Assembly: GCF_001269425.1 (NCBI RefSeq)
Contig: NZ_CP011787.1
Coordinates: 568,673-632,672 of the forward strand
Length of the DNA: 64,000 nt
Direction of reading: 5' to 3'
From: Candidatus Palibaumannia cicadellinicola
GTDB lineage: Bacteria; Pseudomonadota; Gammaproteobacteria; Enterobacterales; Enterobacteriaceae
In this document: one piece after another, positions 21,747 through 31,786 of the stretch
Position numbering within the stretch: position 1 is the first letter of the stretch
Layout of the letters: each line of letters starts with the position of its first letter
The notes under the pieces: generated by a model
Databases searched by the model: none
What the model saw: only the letters and a program-made list of their open reading frames with translations
What the model was told of the DNA's origin: nothing
Program-made: the position numbers and the translations under genes

Positions 21747-23498
21747 TTATCTTTTTTTAGATAATATCTGATTAAGTGACCACAGTTCTTTTCTCTCTTC
21801 AGTAGAAATACCATGTGTTCGTTCAAGTGCGATAAGTTTTTCCTGACGTTCTTCAAGTATTGAGTCATAGAGACGCTTTAAAGCATCAAGAAAAGTTCTT
21901 TTGATCATATTTTCTATGATCATGTGGTTCCATTGAGCTAAATTTTTCAGTTGTGAGTAATATTTATTATGACGATTAAGTTCTAATAATTGGCCGGTAG
22001 TTAACTCTGGCTGTAATTTGCAAATTTTTACTAATTTAATAAAAAGTTGTACTCCAGTTTGTTTAGTCTGATAAAGACTATTAGTTATCGTAACTAAGGT
22101 CGAAAGCCATGGCTTTTGTACTAATAATCCTATCAATATACGCATATTAGTCAGTTTTGGTTGCTGTAGTAATATATATTTTTTTTGCTTTCTATTATAA
22201 TTATATTGCAACATTTTTTCTAGTTTACTATCGTCAATTAGCCCAATTTTATGACATAATTGTTGTCTAAGAAACAAGCGAAGTATTCGACCTGGTATTT
22301 TACTTATTAGTGGTAGTGCTAATGCGCTTAGTTTAGCACGACCGTCTATATTACTGAGATCAACTTTTTTAATTAAAGTATCAAACAAAAATTTAGACAT
22401 TGGTTGCGCCTGTTCAATATATTGTTCGAAAGCATTTTTACCAATTTTACGTACTAGCGTATCAGGATCTTCTCCATCAGACAAAAATATAAAACTTAAT
22501 TGACGACCATCCATCAGATAGGGAATAGCATGTTTTAATGTTCTCCAAGCTGCTTCTCGTCCTGCATTATCTCCATCATAACAACAAATTATTTGATCTG
22601 TATTACGATATAATAACTGAATATGTTCTGTAGTTGTGTTTGTTCCAAGGGAAGCTACCGCATAATTAATACCAAATTGTGTTAATGTAACTACATCCAT
22701 ATAGCCTTCTACAACTAGTAACCTAGATAATACAGTATTTTTCTGTTTAGCTTCATATAAACCGTATAACTGGCGACTTTTATGAAAAATATCAGTTTCT
22801 GGCGAGTTAAGATACTTAGGTTGTCCTTCTACGATAAGACGACCACCAAAGGCTAATATACGACCACGCTGATCACGAATAGGGAACATAACTCTATTAC
22901 GGAAACGATCATAGATATCACCATTATTATTTTTAATAACCATACCAGCAGCTTTCAGTAAAGCTATTTCTTTGTCTGAACAACCAAAGTATTTTATAAC
23001 GTTATCCCAGCCTGGCGGTGCAAAGCCAATAGCAAAATTATTTATTACTATCTTACTCAAACCACGTTGTTTTAAAAAATTTTTAACTAAAAAATCTTTT
23101 TTTATTAGTATGTGTTGATAAAACTTACTAAGTTTATTCATCATATAAAAAATATTTTGGCGAGAATAATTTGTATTGTTATTTGAGTATAAATATGTTT
23201 CGTAGGGTATATCTAAGCCACACATAGTAGCTAATTCTTCAATCGTTTCTATAAATTCTAAACGATCATAATTCATCATAAAATCAATAGCATTTCCATT
23301 GGAACCGCAACTAAAACAGTGATAAAATTGTTTTTCACTACTAACATTAAATGAAGGTATTTTATCGTTATGAAACGGACAGCAAGCCATAAAATACTTG
23401 CCTTGCTTCTTCAACTTAACTCTTGCATCAATTAATTTAACAATATCAGTATTTGATAATACTATATTGATAAATGAACGTGGAATTCTTCTTACCAT
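21747..23498 (-). CDS. dnaG: DNA primase
   Basis: Makes RNA primers at the replication fork. 583 residues (581 in E. coli). CHC2 zinc-binding domain near residues 39-64 (CCPFHNDKIPSF and YHCFSCGSNGNAIDF), Toprim domain with LLVVEGYMDVV (about 262-272) and CYDGDNAGREAAWR (about 306-319), and a C-terminal DnaB-interaction domain that is diverged and Lys-rich. Central gene of the macromolecular synthesis operon. Confidence 0.97.
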   Translation of the reverse strand: MVRRIPRSFINIVLSNTDIVKLIDARVKLKKQGKYFMACCPFHNDKIPSFNVSSEKQFYHCFSCGSNGNAIDFMMNYDRLEFIETIEELATMCGLDIPYETYLYSNNNTNYSRQNIFYMMNKLSKFYQHILIKKDFLVKNFLKQRGLSKIVINNFAIGFAPPGWDNVIKYFGCSDKEIALLKAAGMVIKNNNGDIYDRFRNRVMFPIRDQRGRILAFGGRLIVEGQPKYLNSPETDIFHKSRQLYGLYEAKQKNTVLSRLLVVEGYMDVVTLTQFGINYAVASLGTNTTTEHIQLLYRNTDQIICCYDGDNAGREAAWRTLKHAIPYLMDGRQLSFIFLSDGEDPDTLVRKIGKNAFEQYIEQAQPMSKFLFDTLIKKVDLSNIDGRAKLSALALPLISKIPGRILRLFLRQQLCHKIGLIDDSKLEKMLQYNYNRKQKKYILLQQPKLTNMRILIGLLVQKPWLSTLVTITNSLYQTKQTGVQLFIKLVKICKLQPELTTGQLLELNRHNKYYSQLKNLAQWNHMIIENMIKRTFLDALKRLYDSILEERQEKLIALERTHGISTEERKELWSLNQILSKKR

Positions 23499-23570
23499 AC
23501 CTATGGTATTTACTCTGAAAAAATAATATATATTATTAGTAGCTATTAATGAGTTTTTATATTAAAAAAA

Positions 23571-23822
<252 letters not shown>

Positions 23823-23894
23823 TTATTTTTTTGTACTTATAAGCTATTATATAAATATAGTAAAATGGTATTTTAATGATTTTAAAAATATATT

Positions 23895-24920
23895 ATGCGA
23901 GTATTAGGTATTGAGACATCCTGTGATGAAACAGGCGTAGCAATTTATGATAATGAGCAAGGATTACTAGCTAATAAAATTTATAGTCAGGTCAAGCAAC
24001 ATGCATATTATGGGGGTGTTGTTCCTGAACTTGCATCACGTGATCATCAGAGTAAAATAGTACCGCTTATCCAGTCGGCACTATCTGAAGCTGGGCTGAA
24101 AATGAAAGATATCAATGGAGTGGCGTATACTGCTGGACCTGGACTAATTAGTGCGCTAATGGTAGGTGCGACTTTAGGCTGTGCTTTAGCTTATGCATGT
24201 AATATACCAAATATTGCTGTAAACCATTTGGAGGGACATTTACTTACACCTATGATAGATGCAGAACCAGAACATTATCCAAAGTTTCCTTTTGTTGCTT
24301 TATTAGTATCAGGCGCGCATACTCAACTAATAGCAGTATCTGGTATTGGTCAATATCAATTGCTTGGTGAATCTATCGATGATGCCGCCGGTGAGGTATT
24401 TGACAAAACAGCTAAGTTACTAGGTATAGATTATCCTGGGGGATTAATTTTATCAAAAATAGCACAAAAAGGTATTGTCGGACGTTATAAGTTTCCGCGA
24501 CCGATGACAAACTGTCCTGGTCTTAATTTTAGTTTTTCTGGATTAAAGACATTTGCTGCTAATACTATAAATAATTTAGCAACCAGAGATGCACAAACAT
24601 ATGCAGATATTGCACGAGCTTTTGAAGATGCTGTAGTAGATACACTAACTATCAAATGTCGTCGTGCGCTAGATAACACTGGTTTAACAAGACTAGTCAT
24701 TGCAGGGGGAGTAAGTGCTAACACCACACTGCGTGTACGTCTTAAAGCAATGATTGAGCAAAGAGGAGATGAGATTTTTTACGCACGCAAAGATTTATGT
24801 ACTGATAATGGTGCTATGATAGCATACGTTGGTATGGTACGTTTATTATCCTATCAATATAGAACATTAACAATTACCGTACGACCCCGCTGGTCACTAG
24901 AAGATTTAACAGCAGTATAA
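23895..24920 (+). CDS. tsaD: tRNA N6-threonylcarbamoyladenosine transferase TsaD
   Basis: Transfers threonylcarbamoyl to A37 of ANN-decoding tRNAs together with TsaB, TsaE and TsaC. 341 residues (337 in E. coli). ASKHA fold with the metal ligands in NHLEGHLL (about 110-117), N-terminus [45 protein letters not shown] and C-terminal [12 protein letters not shown]. Divergent from rpsU as in E. coli. Confidence 0.97.
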   Translation: MRVLGIETSCDETGVAIYDNEQGLLANKIYSQVKQHAYYGGVVPELASRDHQSKIVPLIQSALSEAGLKMKDINGVAYTAGPGLISALMVGATLGCALAYACNIPNIAVNHLEGHLLTPMIDAEPEHYPKFPFVALLVSGAHTQLIAVSGIGQYQLLGESIDDAAGEVFDKTAKLLGIDYPGGLILSKIAQKGIVGRYKFPRPMTNCPGLNFSFSGLKTFAANTINNLATRDAQTYADIARAFEDAVVDTLTIKCRRALDNTGLTRLVIAGGVSANTTLRVRLKAMIEQRGDEIFYARKDLCTDNGAMIAYVGMVRLLSYQYRTLTITVRPRWSLEDLTAV

Positions 24921-25052
24921 AATAATTAATTTTACTTGTTAAGTATTTGACTGTTTTTAATAAAAGCTCAGTAGTAATTGACCGCATAATAAAATAAAAC
25001 AATATGTTTATGCTAACATTTGTCGCAAACAATTAAATAGTATTAATTAACA

Positions 25053-25409
25053 GTGGATATTTTATTAATTAAAAAATTAACAGTGATGGCATTCATTGGT
25101 ATTTATGAATGGGAACAACAACGTTTGCAAAAGTTAGTTTTAGACTTGGAATTAGGCTGTGATAATAAGCTAGCTGCATGTAGCGATGATATATCAGATA
25201 GTATTAACTATGTTGATATTAGCGAAGCAGTATTATCGTTAGTTAGCGGGAATTATTTTGCTTTAATAGAACGAGTAGCTGAAGAAATCGCAAATATGCT
25301 TCTTAATAAATTTTCTCTTCCCTGGGTGCGCATTAAAGTTACAAAACCTAGCGCGTTACCACAAGCAGTAAGCGTAGGTATTATCATACAGCGTAGTCGA
25401 AAAAAATAA
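25053..25409 (+). CDS. folB: Dihydroneopterin aldolase
   Basis: Folate pathway: splits dihydroneopterin to 6-hydroxymethyl-dihydropterin and glycolaldehyde. 118 residues (about 122 in E. coli), GTG start. Conserved FIGIYEWEQQRLQKLVLDLEL, DSINYVDI, ERVAEEIANMLL (catalytic Glu region) and RIKVTKPSAL (catalytic Lys). Stop codon and the uppP ATG are contiguous, implying coupling. Confidence 0.94.
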   Translation: MDILLIKKLTVMAFIGIYEWEQQRLQKLVLDLELGCDNKLAACSDDISDSINYVDISEAVLSLVSGNYFALIERVAEEIANMLLNKFSLPWVRIKVTKPSALPQAVSVGIIIQRSRKK

Positions 25410-26270
25410 ATGATATGTTGTATGTGCGATATTAATGATATTAACTTGTTATTTATTGCATTAATTCTTGGCGTAGTAGAAGGATTAACAGAATTTGTAC
25501 CGATATCTTCTACTGGACATATGATTTTAGTAAGTCAATTACTAGGATTTCATTACTATAATATTAAGACATTTGAAATTATTATCCAATTAGGTCCTGT
25601 TGTAGCGGTAATTTGTATTTTATGGCGTAGAGTATTAGGTATAATTGGGCTTAATCTGGATAAGATTTCAAATCATAATATCAATATCAATAGTAATAAG
25701 AAATTAAATATCAATCATATTACTCTAGGTATAATACCATCTATGGTATTAGGACTTATTTGTCATAAACAAATAAAAAATTTTTTTGAACCTAAATATG
25801 TAATTTCAGCTTTACTTTTAGGTTCAATATGGCTACTAGCTGGTCAATTGCTGCTAAATTATCGAAAAAATAGTAGTAGCGTTACTGTCTTTATCGATGA
25901 CATTAGCTATCTACAAGCATTTTTGATAGGATGTTTTCAATGTTTTGCTTTATGGCCAGGATTTTCTCGTTCTGGTGCTACAATTAGCGGCGGTATATTA
26001 GTTGGAGTTAGCCGTACTGTTGCGTTTGAGTTTTCTTTTATTTTATCTGTACCGATAAAATTAGGAGCTACAATTTTAGATTTATATAAAAACTTACCTT
26101 TTATATTTTTGCATGATTTACCAATTTTTACTATTGGTATTAGTACTTCTTTTTTTATTTCTTTTGTAATAATTAAATATTTATTTAAAATAATTCAATG
26201 TATATCTTTAGTGCCTTTTATTATATATCGTTTTGTACTTGTTATAATTTTGTATTATTTTATTTATTAA
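25410..26270 (+). CDS. uppP: Undecaprenyl-diphosphatase
   Basis: Inner-membrane phosphatase recycling undecaprenyl diphosphate, the lipid carrier for peptidoglycan (also bacA). 286 residues (273 in E. coli). Signature motifs GVVEGLTEFVPISSTGHMI (about 20-38) and ALWPGFSRSGATISGGIL (about 181-198); about eight membrane helices. The start may instead be the Met at 25422, closer to the E. coli length. It overlaps nothing but abuts folB. Confidence 0.95.
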   Translation: MICCMCDINDINLLFIALILGVVEGLTEFVPISSTGHMILVSQLLGFHYYNIKTFEIIIQLGPVVAVICILWRRVLGIIGLNLDKISNHNININSNKKLNINHITLGIIPSMVLGLICHKQIKNFFEPKYVISALLLGSIWLLAGQLLLNYRKNSSSVTVFIDDISYLQAFLIGCFQCFALWPGFSRSGATISGGILVGVSRTVAFEFSFILSVPIKLGATILDLYKNLPFIFLHDLPIFTIGISTSFFISFVIIKYLFKIIQCISLVPFIIYRFVLVIILYYFIY

Positions 26271-26328
26271 TAATATTTTTATTAATATTTATATGAGTTG
26301 TTATTACCCTTATTAATATATAAGTATT

Positions 26329-27531
26329 TTACTGAATAATTAATTTTTTCCATTTTTCTATTGCAAAATAACGTAATTGACGTAGTTTGTCTCCAATATC
26401 ATGTCCATTTAAGTCTCTGTAATCGCTTATATTACTATATTTAATATTAGCTACTACTTTATATGCTTCACGTAAAAATTCAATCTGATAATATAGTTGA
26501 TCATTATTAGTCGCATTACAGCGTGCGTCTGCTTCACTAATAATTATTAGGTGCTCTAAACGTTCTGGACGACGCCAAACATCAATAGCATAAAATAAAT
26601 TAATTAATTGCTTAGGTGTTAGTGTTGTTGCTTGAGAGAGTAAATGATTATAGTTAATAACTAATTTTGCTAAATTTTTTAGTGAATTAGGTACTCTAAG
26701 ACGCTTACAGAAAGATTCTACTAATTGACATCCATATAATGGATACTCATTATTATAATTACCAGTAAATTCATTCAATTGTTTACCAAAAGAATTGCAA
26801 AGATAGGCAAAGCGTACTGTAAGTTTATCTGATAAACGCGCAACTATTGCTAAATTCATAATATAATTACTATTAAATTTTTCTTGATCAGAAAACAGTT
26901 GATCTATTTCTGGAAAAAGTTTCTCTAGAGCCCCACAATCACGTAGAACCTTAAAATAAATTTGTGGATCATGTGTTAATAGTGCTTTTTCTGTCTCTTT
27001 CCATACTCTTTCAGGCGAAAGTAGTAATAACTCATTCGTCATATGTTGCATCATAACTAACGTATCAGGTACGATACTAAAATTAAGATGAGCAAGCTTT
27101 GCTGCGAATCTAGCTACTCTTAGTACCCTTAGTGGATCCTCATAGAATGCTTCTGATACATGGCGCAGTAAGCGTTCTTTGATATCTTTCTGTCCATGAT
27201 AAGGATCTATTAATAATCCTTTTTTATCGCGTGCAATAGCATTTATCGTTAAATCACGGCGCTTAAGATCTTGTTCTAAAGTTATTTCAGGTGATACAGA
27301 ATAAGTAAAGCCTGTATACCCACCTAGACCTGACTTTTTTTCAGTACGTGCCAGTGCATATTCTTCACTACTTTTGGGATGTAAAAAAACAGGAAACAAT
27401 TTTCCAACTTGTTGGTATCCTGCTATCAACATATCTTGTGAAGTAGCACCAACTACAACCCAATCACGCTCTTTCACAGGAAGATGTAGTAAACTATCAC
27501 GTACTGCACCACCAACAAGATATTTTTTCAC
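26329..27531 (-). CDS. cca: CCA tRNA nucleotidyltransferase
   Basis: Adds or repairs the 3' CCA of tRNAs. It is needed here because four of the five tRNA genes in the window do not encode a complete CCA. 400 residues (412 in E. coli). The polymerase head is intact: YLVGGAVRDSLLHLPVKERDWVVVG, RRDLTINAIA, EDPLRVLRVARFAAKL. The C-terminal HD phosphohydrolase region is altered: the family's LCHDLGK reads LCNSFGK (about residue 249) and the RHHGHG region reads NYNNEYPL, so the metal-binding His/Asp residues are missing. CCA addition should persist; the 2',3'-cyclic phosphatase activity is probably lost. Confidence 0.95.
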   Translation of the reverse strand: MKKYLVGGAVRDSLLHLPVKERDWVVVGATSQDMLIAGYQQVGKLFPVFLHPKSSEEYALARTEKKSGLGGYTGFTYSVSPEITLEQDLKRRDLTINAIARDKKGLLIDPYHGQKDIKERLLRHVSEAFYEDPLRVLRVARFAAKLAHLNFSIVPDTLVMMQHMTNELLLLSPERVWKETEKALLTHDPQIYFKVLRDCGALEKLFPEIDQLFSDQEKFNSNYIMNLAIVARLSDKLTVRFAYLCNSFGKQLNEFTGNYNNEYPLYGCQLVESFCKRLRVPNSLKNLAKLVINYNHLLSQATTLTPKQLINLFYAIDVWRRPERLEHLIIISEADARCNATNNDQLYYQIEFLREAYKVVANIKYSNISDYRDLNGHDIGDKLRQLRYFAIEKWKKLIIQ

Positions 27532-27708
27532 TTAGTTCTCCCTAAGTATCATCAATCGCATTAGCGACAATATTTATGGGTTAATAGATAGATTATGGAT
27601 TATCTAATTTAATCTATTTTAATCTATGCTTATGGTCATAAGAATTCTTCTAATTACTATAATTATAGTAAACATAATATATATATAAGTGATTTTATTA
27701 ATATATTT

Positions 27709-27957
27709 TTACTTTTTAAGTAACAATTCTAATTCTTTTAAGCGCAATTCTAATTTGCTTAATTCTTCACGAGTTCTTAGTAATACTTCAGTTTGTACGT
27801 CAAATTTATCATAACTAACTAAATTCATGCGACTAAACTGATTTTGTAACTGATTACGTATTTTTTGTTCGATATTATCTCCTAGTTTACGAATACTTTT
27901 TGGTAAAACTGTATTAACTTTTATAATCATTTCTTCAATTTTTTTTTTATTTATCAT
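27709..27957 (-). CDS. ubiK: Ubiquinone biosynthesis accessory factor UbiK
   Basis: Small coiled-coil protein (formerly YqiC) that forms a complex with UbiJ for aerobic ubiquinone synthesis. 82 residues (96 in E. coli, shorter at the C-terminus). Recognisable segments MPKSIRKLGDNIEQKIRNQL-like (18-37) and SYDKFDVQTEVLLRTREEL (about 47-65), ending in a Leu-rich coiled coil. Divergent from ribB as in E. coli. Fits with ubiH, ubiI and ispB in the window. Confidence 0.9.
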   Translation of the reverse strand: MINKKKIEEMIIKVNTVLPKSIRKLGDNIEQKIRNQLQNQFSRMNLVSYDKFDVQTEVLLRTREELSKLELRLKELELLLKK

Positions 27958-28056
27958 AGTACACTCTTAATAATATTTTATTATTTCACATAGTTCATCA
28001 CTATTAATAATAGTAAATATTAAAAAATAATATATGTTTAATAATTTAGTAAACAT

Positions 28057-28085
28057 TTGTCTAATTATAGTATTAGTGTTATAAT
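28057..28085 (+). promoter_or_regulatory. Sigma-70 promoter of ribB
   Basis: TTGTCT (28057-28062), 17-bp spacer, TATAAT (28080-28085) with a TG extension at 28077. Predicted start near 28092, leaving a leader of about 130 nt. Confidence 0.65.
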
Positions 28086-28093
28086 TTTTTTTG

Positions 28094-28132
28094 TAATAAA
28101 GTATAATACTTTTTGTAAAAGTATCTTTATTA
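28094..28132 (+). promoter_or_regulatory. Long hairpin at the 5' end of the ribB leader
   Basis: ATACTTTT/AAAAGTAT (28106-28113 with 28117-28124) is stacked on TAATAAA/TTTATTA (28094-28100 with 28126-28132), separated by an internal loop. A second hairpin TTCTAG/CTAGAA lies about 60 nt further on. The conserved blocks of the FMN riboswitch that controls ribB in E. coli are not visible. Confidence 0.55.
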
Positions 28133-28220
28133 TGCTTATACTTTTATATTTATAAATATCAGATAACCTATGTTTCTAGTTATATAGCTAGAATTATTAT
28201 GAGGTGTATTTTATATTACC

Positions 28221-28859
28221 ATGAATAAAATTTTTTTTTCCCAACTAGTTGCACCTATAGAACGTGTCAAAATAGCTATTAGTGCTTTACGTCATGGTAG
28301 AGGAGTACTAGTACTTGATAATGAAGGTCGTGAAAATGAAGGAGATATGATTTTTGCTGCAGAAAAAATGACCATTGAGCAAATGGCACTCACAATTCGT
28401 TATGGTAGTGGTATTGTATGCCTTTGTATTACTGAAGAATATCGTAAAAAACTAGATTTACCAATGATGGTAGAACACAATACTAGTAACTATAAAACAG
28501 CTTTTACCGTAACTATAGAAGCTGCTGAAGGAGTAACTACTGGTGTATCAGCTGCAGACAGATTAACTACTATTCGTACTGCAATTAAAGATGATGTCAG
28601 TCCTTCAGATTTAAATCGACCTGGGCATATTTTCCCATTACTTGCTGATTCAGGTGGTGTACTGAGTAGAGGAGGTCATACAGAAGCTGCAGTAGATTTG
28701 ACATTACTTGCTGGTCTTAAGCCTGCTGGCGTAATATGTGAAGTTACTAATGAAGATGGTAGTATGGCACGTACTCCTGAAATTTTTGCTTTTAGCAATC
28801 AGCATAATATGCCAGTACTAACAATAGATGATTTAGTAGCTTATCGTTTAGCTCAATAA
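28221..28859 (+). CDS. ribB: 3,4-dihydroxy-2-butanone-4-phosphate synthase
   Basis: Makes the four-carbon donor for lumazine synthase from ribulose 5-phosphate. 212 residues (217 in E. coli). Acidic active-site loop [17 protein letters not shown] (about 33-49), [21 protein letters not shown], and RPGHIFPL with [10 protein letters not shown]. The ribB-only form, without a GTP cyclohydrolase II domain. A run of T follows the ATG closely (NKIFFS). Its leader is described separately. Confidence 0.97.
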   Translation: MNKIFFSQLVAPIERVKIAISALRHGRGVLVLDNEGRENEGDMIFAAEKMTIEQMALTIRYGSGIVCLCITEEYRKKLDLPMMVEHNTSNYKTAFTVTIEAAEGVTTGVSAADRLTTIRTAIKDDVSPSDLNRPGHIFPLLADSGGVLSRGGHTEAAVDLTLLAGLKPAGVICEVTNEDGSMARTPEIFAFSNQHNMPVLTIDDLVAYRLAQ

Positions 28860-28902
28860 CAATATATAATATGTATTTTTCATATATTTATTAAATACTA
28901 TA

Positions 28903-29631
28903 CTAGTATTTAGTCACTTCTGCGTTAAGTTCATCTATTTTAGATTTCATCATTTGACGACAATATATAGTTAATTGACTTATATGTTTTTTGCTATCAC
29001 TATAGCTGTTAGTATCTATTGGTGGTAAAATTTCAATCAAAACAATACCGTTATACCACCGATTAAGCTTAATTTTATCGGTAATATTAGAAACGCAAAT
29101 TGGTACAATAGGTACTCTAGCTGCAATAGCAGTATAAAAAGCCCCAGTTTTAAATGGTAGTAATCCTAGTCCTTGGTTACGTGTTCCTTCAGGAAAGAAT
29201 AAAATAGATATGTTTGTATTTTTTATCTTATGTACAAGCTTATTTAGAAAATTATGGGCACTAATACTATTATTACGATTAATAAGTAAGTTACCTGTAA
29301 GCCAATAAAGCTGGCCAAATATTGGGATCCACAATAGGCTTTTTTTACCTACTGTTACTGTAAATGGTTGTATGACATAAGCTAGAGTAATTATATCAAA
29401 AAAATTTTGATGATTAGCGATATAAATACACTTGTGGGGTAATATAATATTTTTAGGAAGTATGACCTTAATTTTAATTCCAAATATAGGTGCTAAACTG
29501 CTAAACAAACGACCGAATGTAGCCACATGCTTTGGATCACGTGGACTAAATAAACAATAAATTAAACCTAATACACAGATGCTAGCAAATAATATTATTA
29601 CTAAAATAGTACGAGTTAAAGCTAGTAGCAT
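28903..29631 (-). CDS. plsC: 1-acyl-sn-glycerol-3-phosphate acyltransferase
   Basis: Second acylation in phospholipid synthesis, making phosphatidic acid at the inner membrane. 242 residues (245 in E. coli). N-terminal membrane segment (about 5-27), acyltransferase motif NHQNFFD (HX4D, about 73-79), FFPEGTRNQG (about 145-154) and PIVPICVSN. Convergent with ribB. Confidence 0.95.
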   Translation of the reverse strand: MLLALTRTILVIILFASICVLGLIYCLFSPRDPKHVATFGRLFSSLAPIFGIKIKVILPKNIILPHKCIYIANHQNFFDIITLAYVIQPFTVTVGKKSLLWIPIFGQLYWLTGNLLINRNNSISAHNFLNKLVHKIKNTNISILFFPEGTRNQGLGLLPFKTGAFYTAIAARVPIVPICVSNITDKIKLNRWYNGIVLIEILPPIDTNSYSDSKKHISQLTIYCRQMMKSKIDELNAEVTKY

Positions 29632-29706
29632 ATTAACCTCATCATCTATTAATTCATTATTAGATAATATAGCTTAACCTGACTTACTTAACAGTACCTA
29701 CTTAGG

Positions 29707-31113
29707 TTATAGCTTTTCTAATATCGCTAATGCATCAGTAATTTTTTTTACTCCAAAAATTTGCATTTTATCTTGTACTTCTTCAGGAAAATTAGCTTTC
29801 GGTAAAATAGCATAGCGAAAACCATGTTTAGCTGCTTCATTAATTCTTTCTTTACTACTTGGTACCGGGCGAATCTCACCAGCAAGTCCTACCTCACCAA
29901 ATACTACTAAATCTCTTGGTAACGGACGATCATGTAAGCTAGATACCATTGCTAACATTAGTGCTAAGTCTGCGCTGGTTTCTCTTACTTTTACTCCACC
30001 GACTACGTTAACAAAAATATCCTGATCTGACATCTTTAGCCCACAGTGTCTGTCTAATACGGCTAGTAATATTTCTAGTCTATTGTGTTCTAAACCTACC
30101 GTAATCCTACGGCGTGGATGGTCTATCATTGAATTAGCTACTAATGCCTGAATTTCTACTAAAATTGGGCGCGTACCTTTCCATACTACCATCACACTAC
30201 TTCCAGATGTAATTTCTTCTTCGCTACGACTAATAAAAATAGCTGATGGGTTATTTACCTCGCGTAAACCATGAGCAGTCATATAAAAAATTCCTAGTTC
30301 ATTGACAGCACCAAAACGATTTTTATAACTACGTAATATTACTAAACGTGAATCTGAGTAGCAATCAAGCATAATAGAACAGTCAACACAGTGTTCAAGC
30401 ATCTTAGGTCCAGCTAATAAACCATCTTTAGTGATATGCCCAATCATGATAACTGCTATACCTTCGTTTTTTGCAAAACGAGTAATAAAATTTGCTGATT
30501 CACGAACCTGAGAAATACTACCTGGTTGTGATGATACATCAGTCATATGCATTACCTGAATAGAATCTATGACCATTAATTTAGGTTGTTCTTCTAAAGC
30601 CGTGATACAAATTTGCTCAATATTAGTTTCTGGTAATATATTAAGCTCTTTGTTAGGTATGATTTGTAATCTATTAGCACGTATAGCTACTTGTTGTATA
30701 GATTCTTCGCCACTAACATATAAAGTATTCATTTTTATTTTAGTAGCAATTTGACATAATGTTTGCAGTAATAAAGTACTTTTTCCTGAACCAGGGCTAC
30801 CACCTAGTAAAATGACGCTACCTGGAACCACGCCACCACCTAACACACGATCAAATTCTTTAAACCCTGTAGAAAATCTAGGTAATGGTTTTATACTAAT
30901 ATTCGTTAAATTTTGTACTTTAGTTTTGCTAATAACTTTTGTTGGATTATATCCACTAAAAAAACTGTATTTTGAATTAATTATAGTAGACTTACTATTG
31001 TTGCACTCTAGAATTGTATTCCAAGCCTGGCAATTAGTACATTGTCCTTGCCAATTAGAATATTCCAAACTACATTTATTACAGATAAAAATACTTTTGG
31101 CTATTTTAACCAC
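29707..31113 (-). CDS. radA: DNA repair protein RadA (Sms)
   Basis: RecA-like branch-migration helicase for recombination intermediates. 468 residues (460 in E. coli). C4 zinc finger CNKCSLEYSNWQGQCTNC (11-28), Walker A GGSPGSGKST (about 103-112), the family signature KNRFGAVNELG, and a C-terminal Lon-like domain (VGGVKVRETSADLALMLA). Retained although recN, next to nadK in E. coli, is missing. Confidence 0.97.
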   Translation of the reverse strand: MVKIAKSIFICNKCSLEYSNWQGQCTNCQAWNTILECNNSKSTIINSKYSFFSGYNPTKVISKTKVQNLTNISIKPLPRFSTGFKEFDRVLGGGVVPGSVILLGGSPGSGKSTLLLQTLCQIATKIKMNTLYVSGEESIQQVAIRANRLQIIPNKELNILPETNIEQICITALEEQPKLMVIDSIQVMHMTDVSSQPGSISQVRESANFITRFAKNEGIAVIMIGHITKDGLLAGPKMLEHCVDCSIMLDCYSDSRLVILRSYKNRFGAVNELGIFYMTAHGLREVNNPSAIFISRSEEEITSGSSVMVVWKGTRPILVEIQALVANSMIDHPRRRITVGLEHNRLEILLAVLDRHCGLKMSDQDIFVNVVGGVKVRETSADLALMLAMVSSLHDRPLPRDLVVFGEVGLAGEIRPVPSSKERINEAAKHGFRYAILPKANFPEEVQDKMQIFGVKKITDALAILEKL

Positions 31114-31127
31114 ATATTACCTCGGTA

Positions 31128-31173
31128 ATAGCTAATGTAACATTCATAATATAGCTAATGTAACATTAATAAT
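31128..31173. repeat. Tandem 23-bp duplication upstream of radA
   Basis: Two adjacent 23-bp copies starting ATAGCTAATGTAACATT (31128-31150 and 31151-31173) with one mismatch. Each contains the palindrome AATGT-A-ACATT. It lies 15-60 bp before the radA start on its 5' side. Confidence 0.9.
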
Positions 31174-31318
31174 ATAGTGATGTTTATAACTAGTAGTTAT
31201 ATAGTAATATTAATTATAATATGCTAAGTATAGCATATACTAACTTTACAATAGGTTTAGGTTCGTGTCATTAATGATGTTAATGTTAGTATTATAGGTA
31301 TATATATATAAGTACTTA

Positions 31319-31750
31319 TCACTGCGTATACTTAAAATATTTTTTAGCATTAATAATCTGACGCCATAGATTACGTTTAGCTGTAGCATCATTATTAAGA
31401 ATTGATAATGGTGGAGTTAATAAAGAAATACCATTGAGTTTTTTGCAAATTTCTGTAAAACCTAACCACCAACAATGGTAATGTGAGTTATTAGGTAACA
31501 TCATTACTTGTTCTATAGTAATTAATAATAAGTGCTCAGGCCTAAGTTCCATACTACGTGCAACATCAGTTAGTAGCGGATGATACGCATATGGTATTTG
31601 CTTATCTACTATTATAAGTAACTTTATTTTATTACCCCGTAAGCTAACTTCTAAGTTACTACTATTACTATGTATTAATAATTGATAATTTCGTAGCATC
31701 CATTGCATGATACCTAGTTGTTTTAATAATAATTCACGTTTAATTGACAT
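31319..31750 (-). CDS. holD: DNA polymerase III psi subunit
   Basis: Clamp-loader accessory subunit that links chi and SSB to the DnaX complex. 143 residues from the Met at 31750 (MSIKRELLLKQLGIMQWMLR), against about 137 in E. coli; a Met four codons upstream is also possible. Weakly conserved family, but LKQLGIMQW, DVARSMELRPEHLL, MMLPNNSHYHCWWLG and RNLWRQI match E. coli psi (QLQQLGITQW, MLPQGSHCNSWRLG, ALWQQI). An unusual gene to keep in a reduced genome. Confidence 0.85.
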   Translation of the reverse strand: MSIKRELLLKQLGIMQWMLRNYQLLIHSNSSNLEVSLRGNKIKLLIIVDKQIPYAYHPLLTDVARSMELRPEHLLLITIEQVMMLPNNSHYHCWWLGFTEICKKLNGISLLTPPLSILNNDATAKRNLWRQIINAKKYFKYTQ

Positions 31751-31786
31751 AGTATCATTCAAAATTAGTTTTTTTATTAGCTAATA

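Noticed and set aside
27990-28220. FMN riboswitch before ribB
   Set aside because: Searched by eye for the conserved aptamer blocks; none present.
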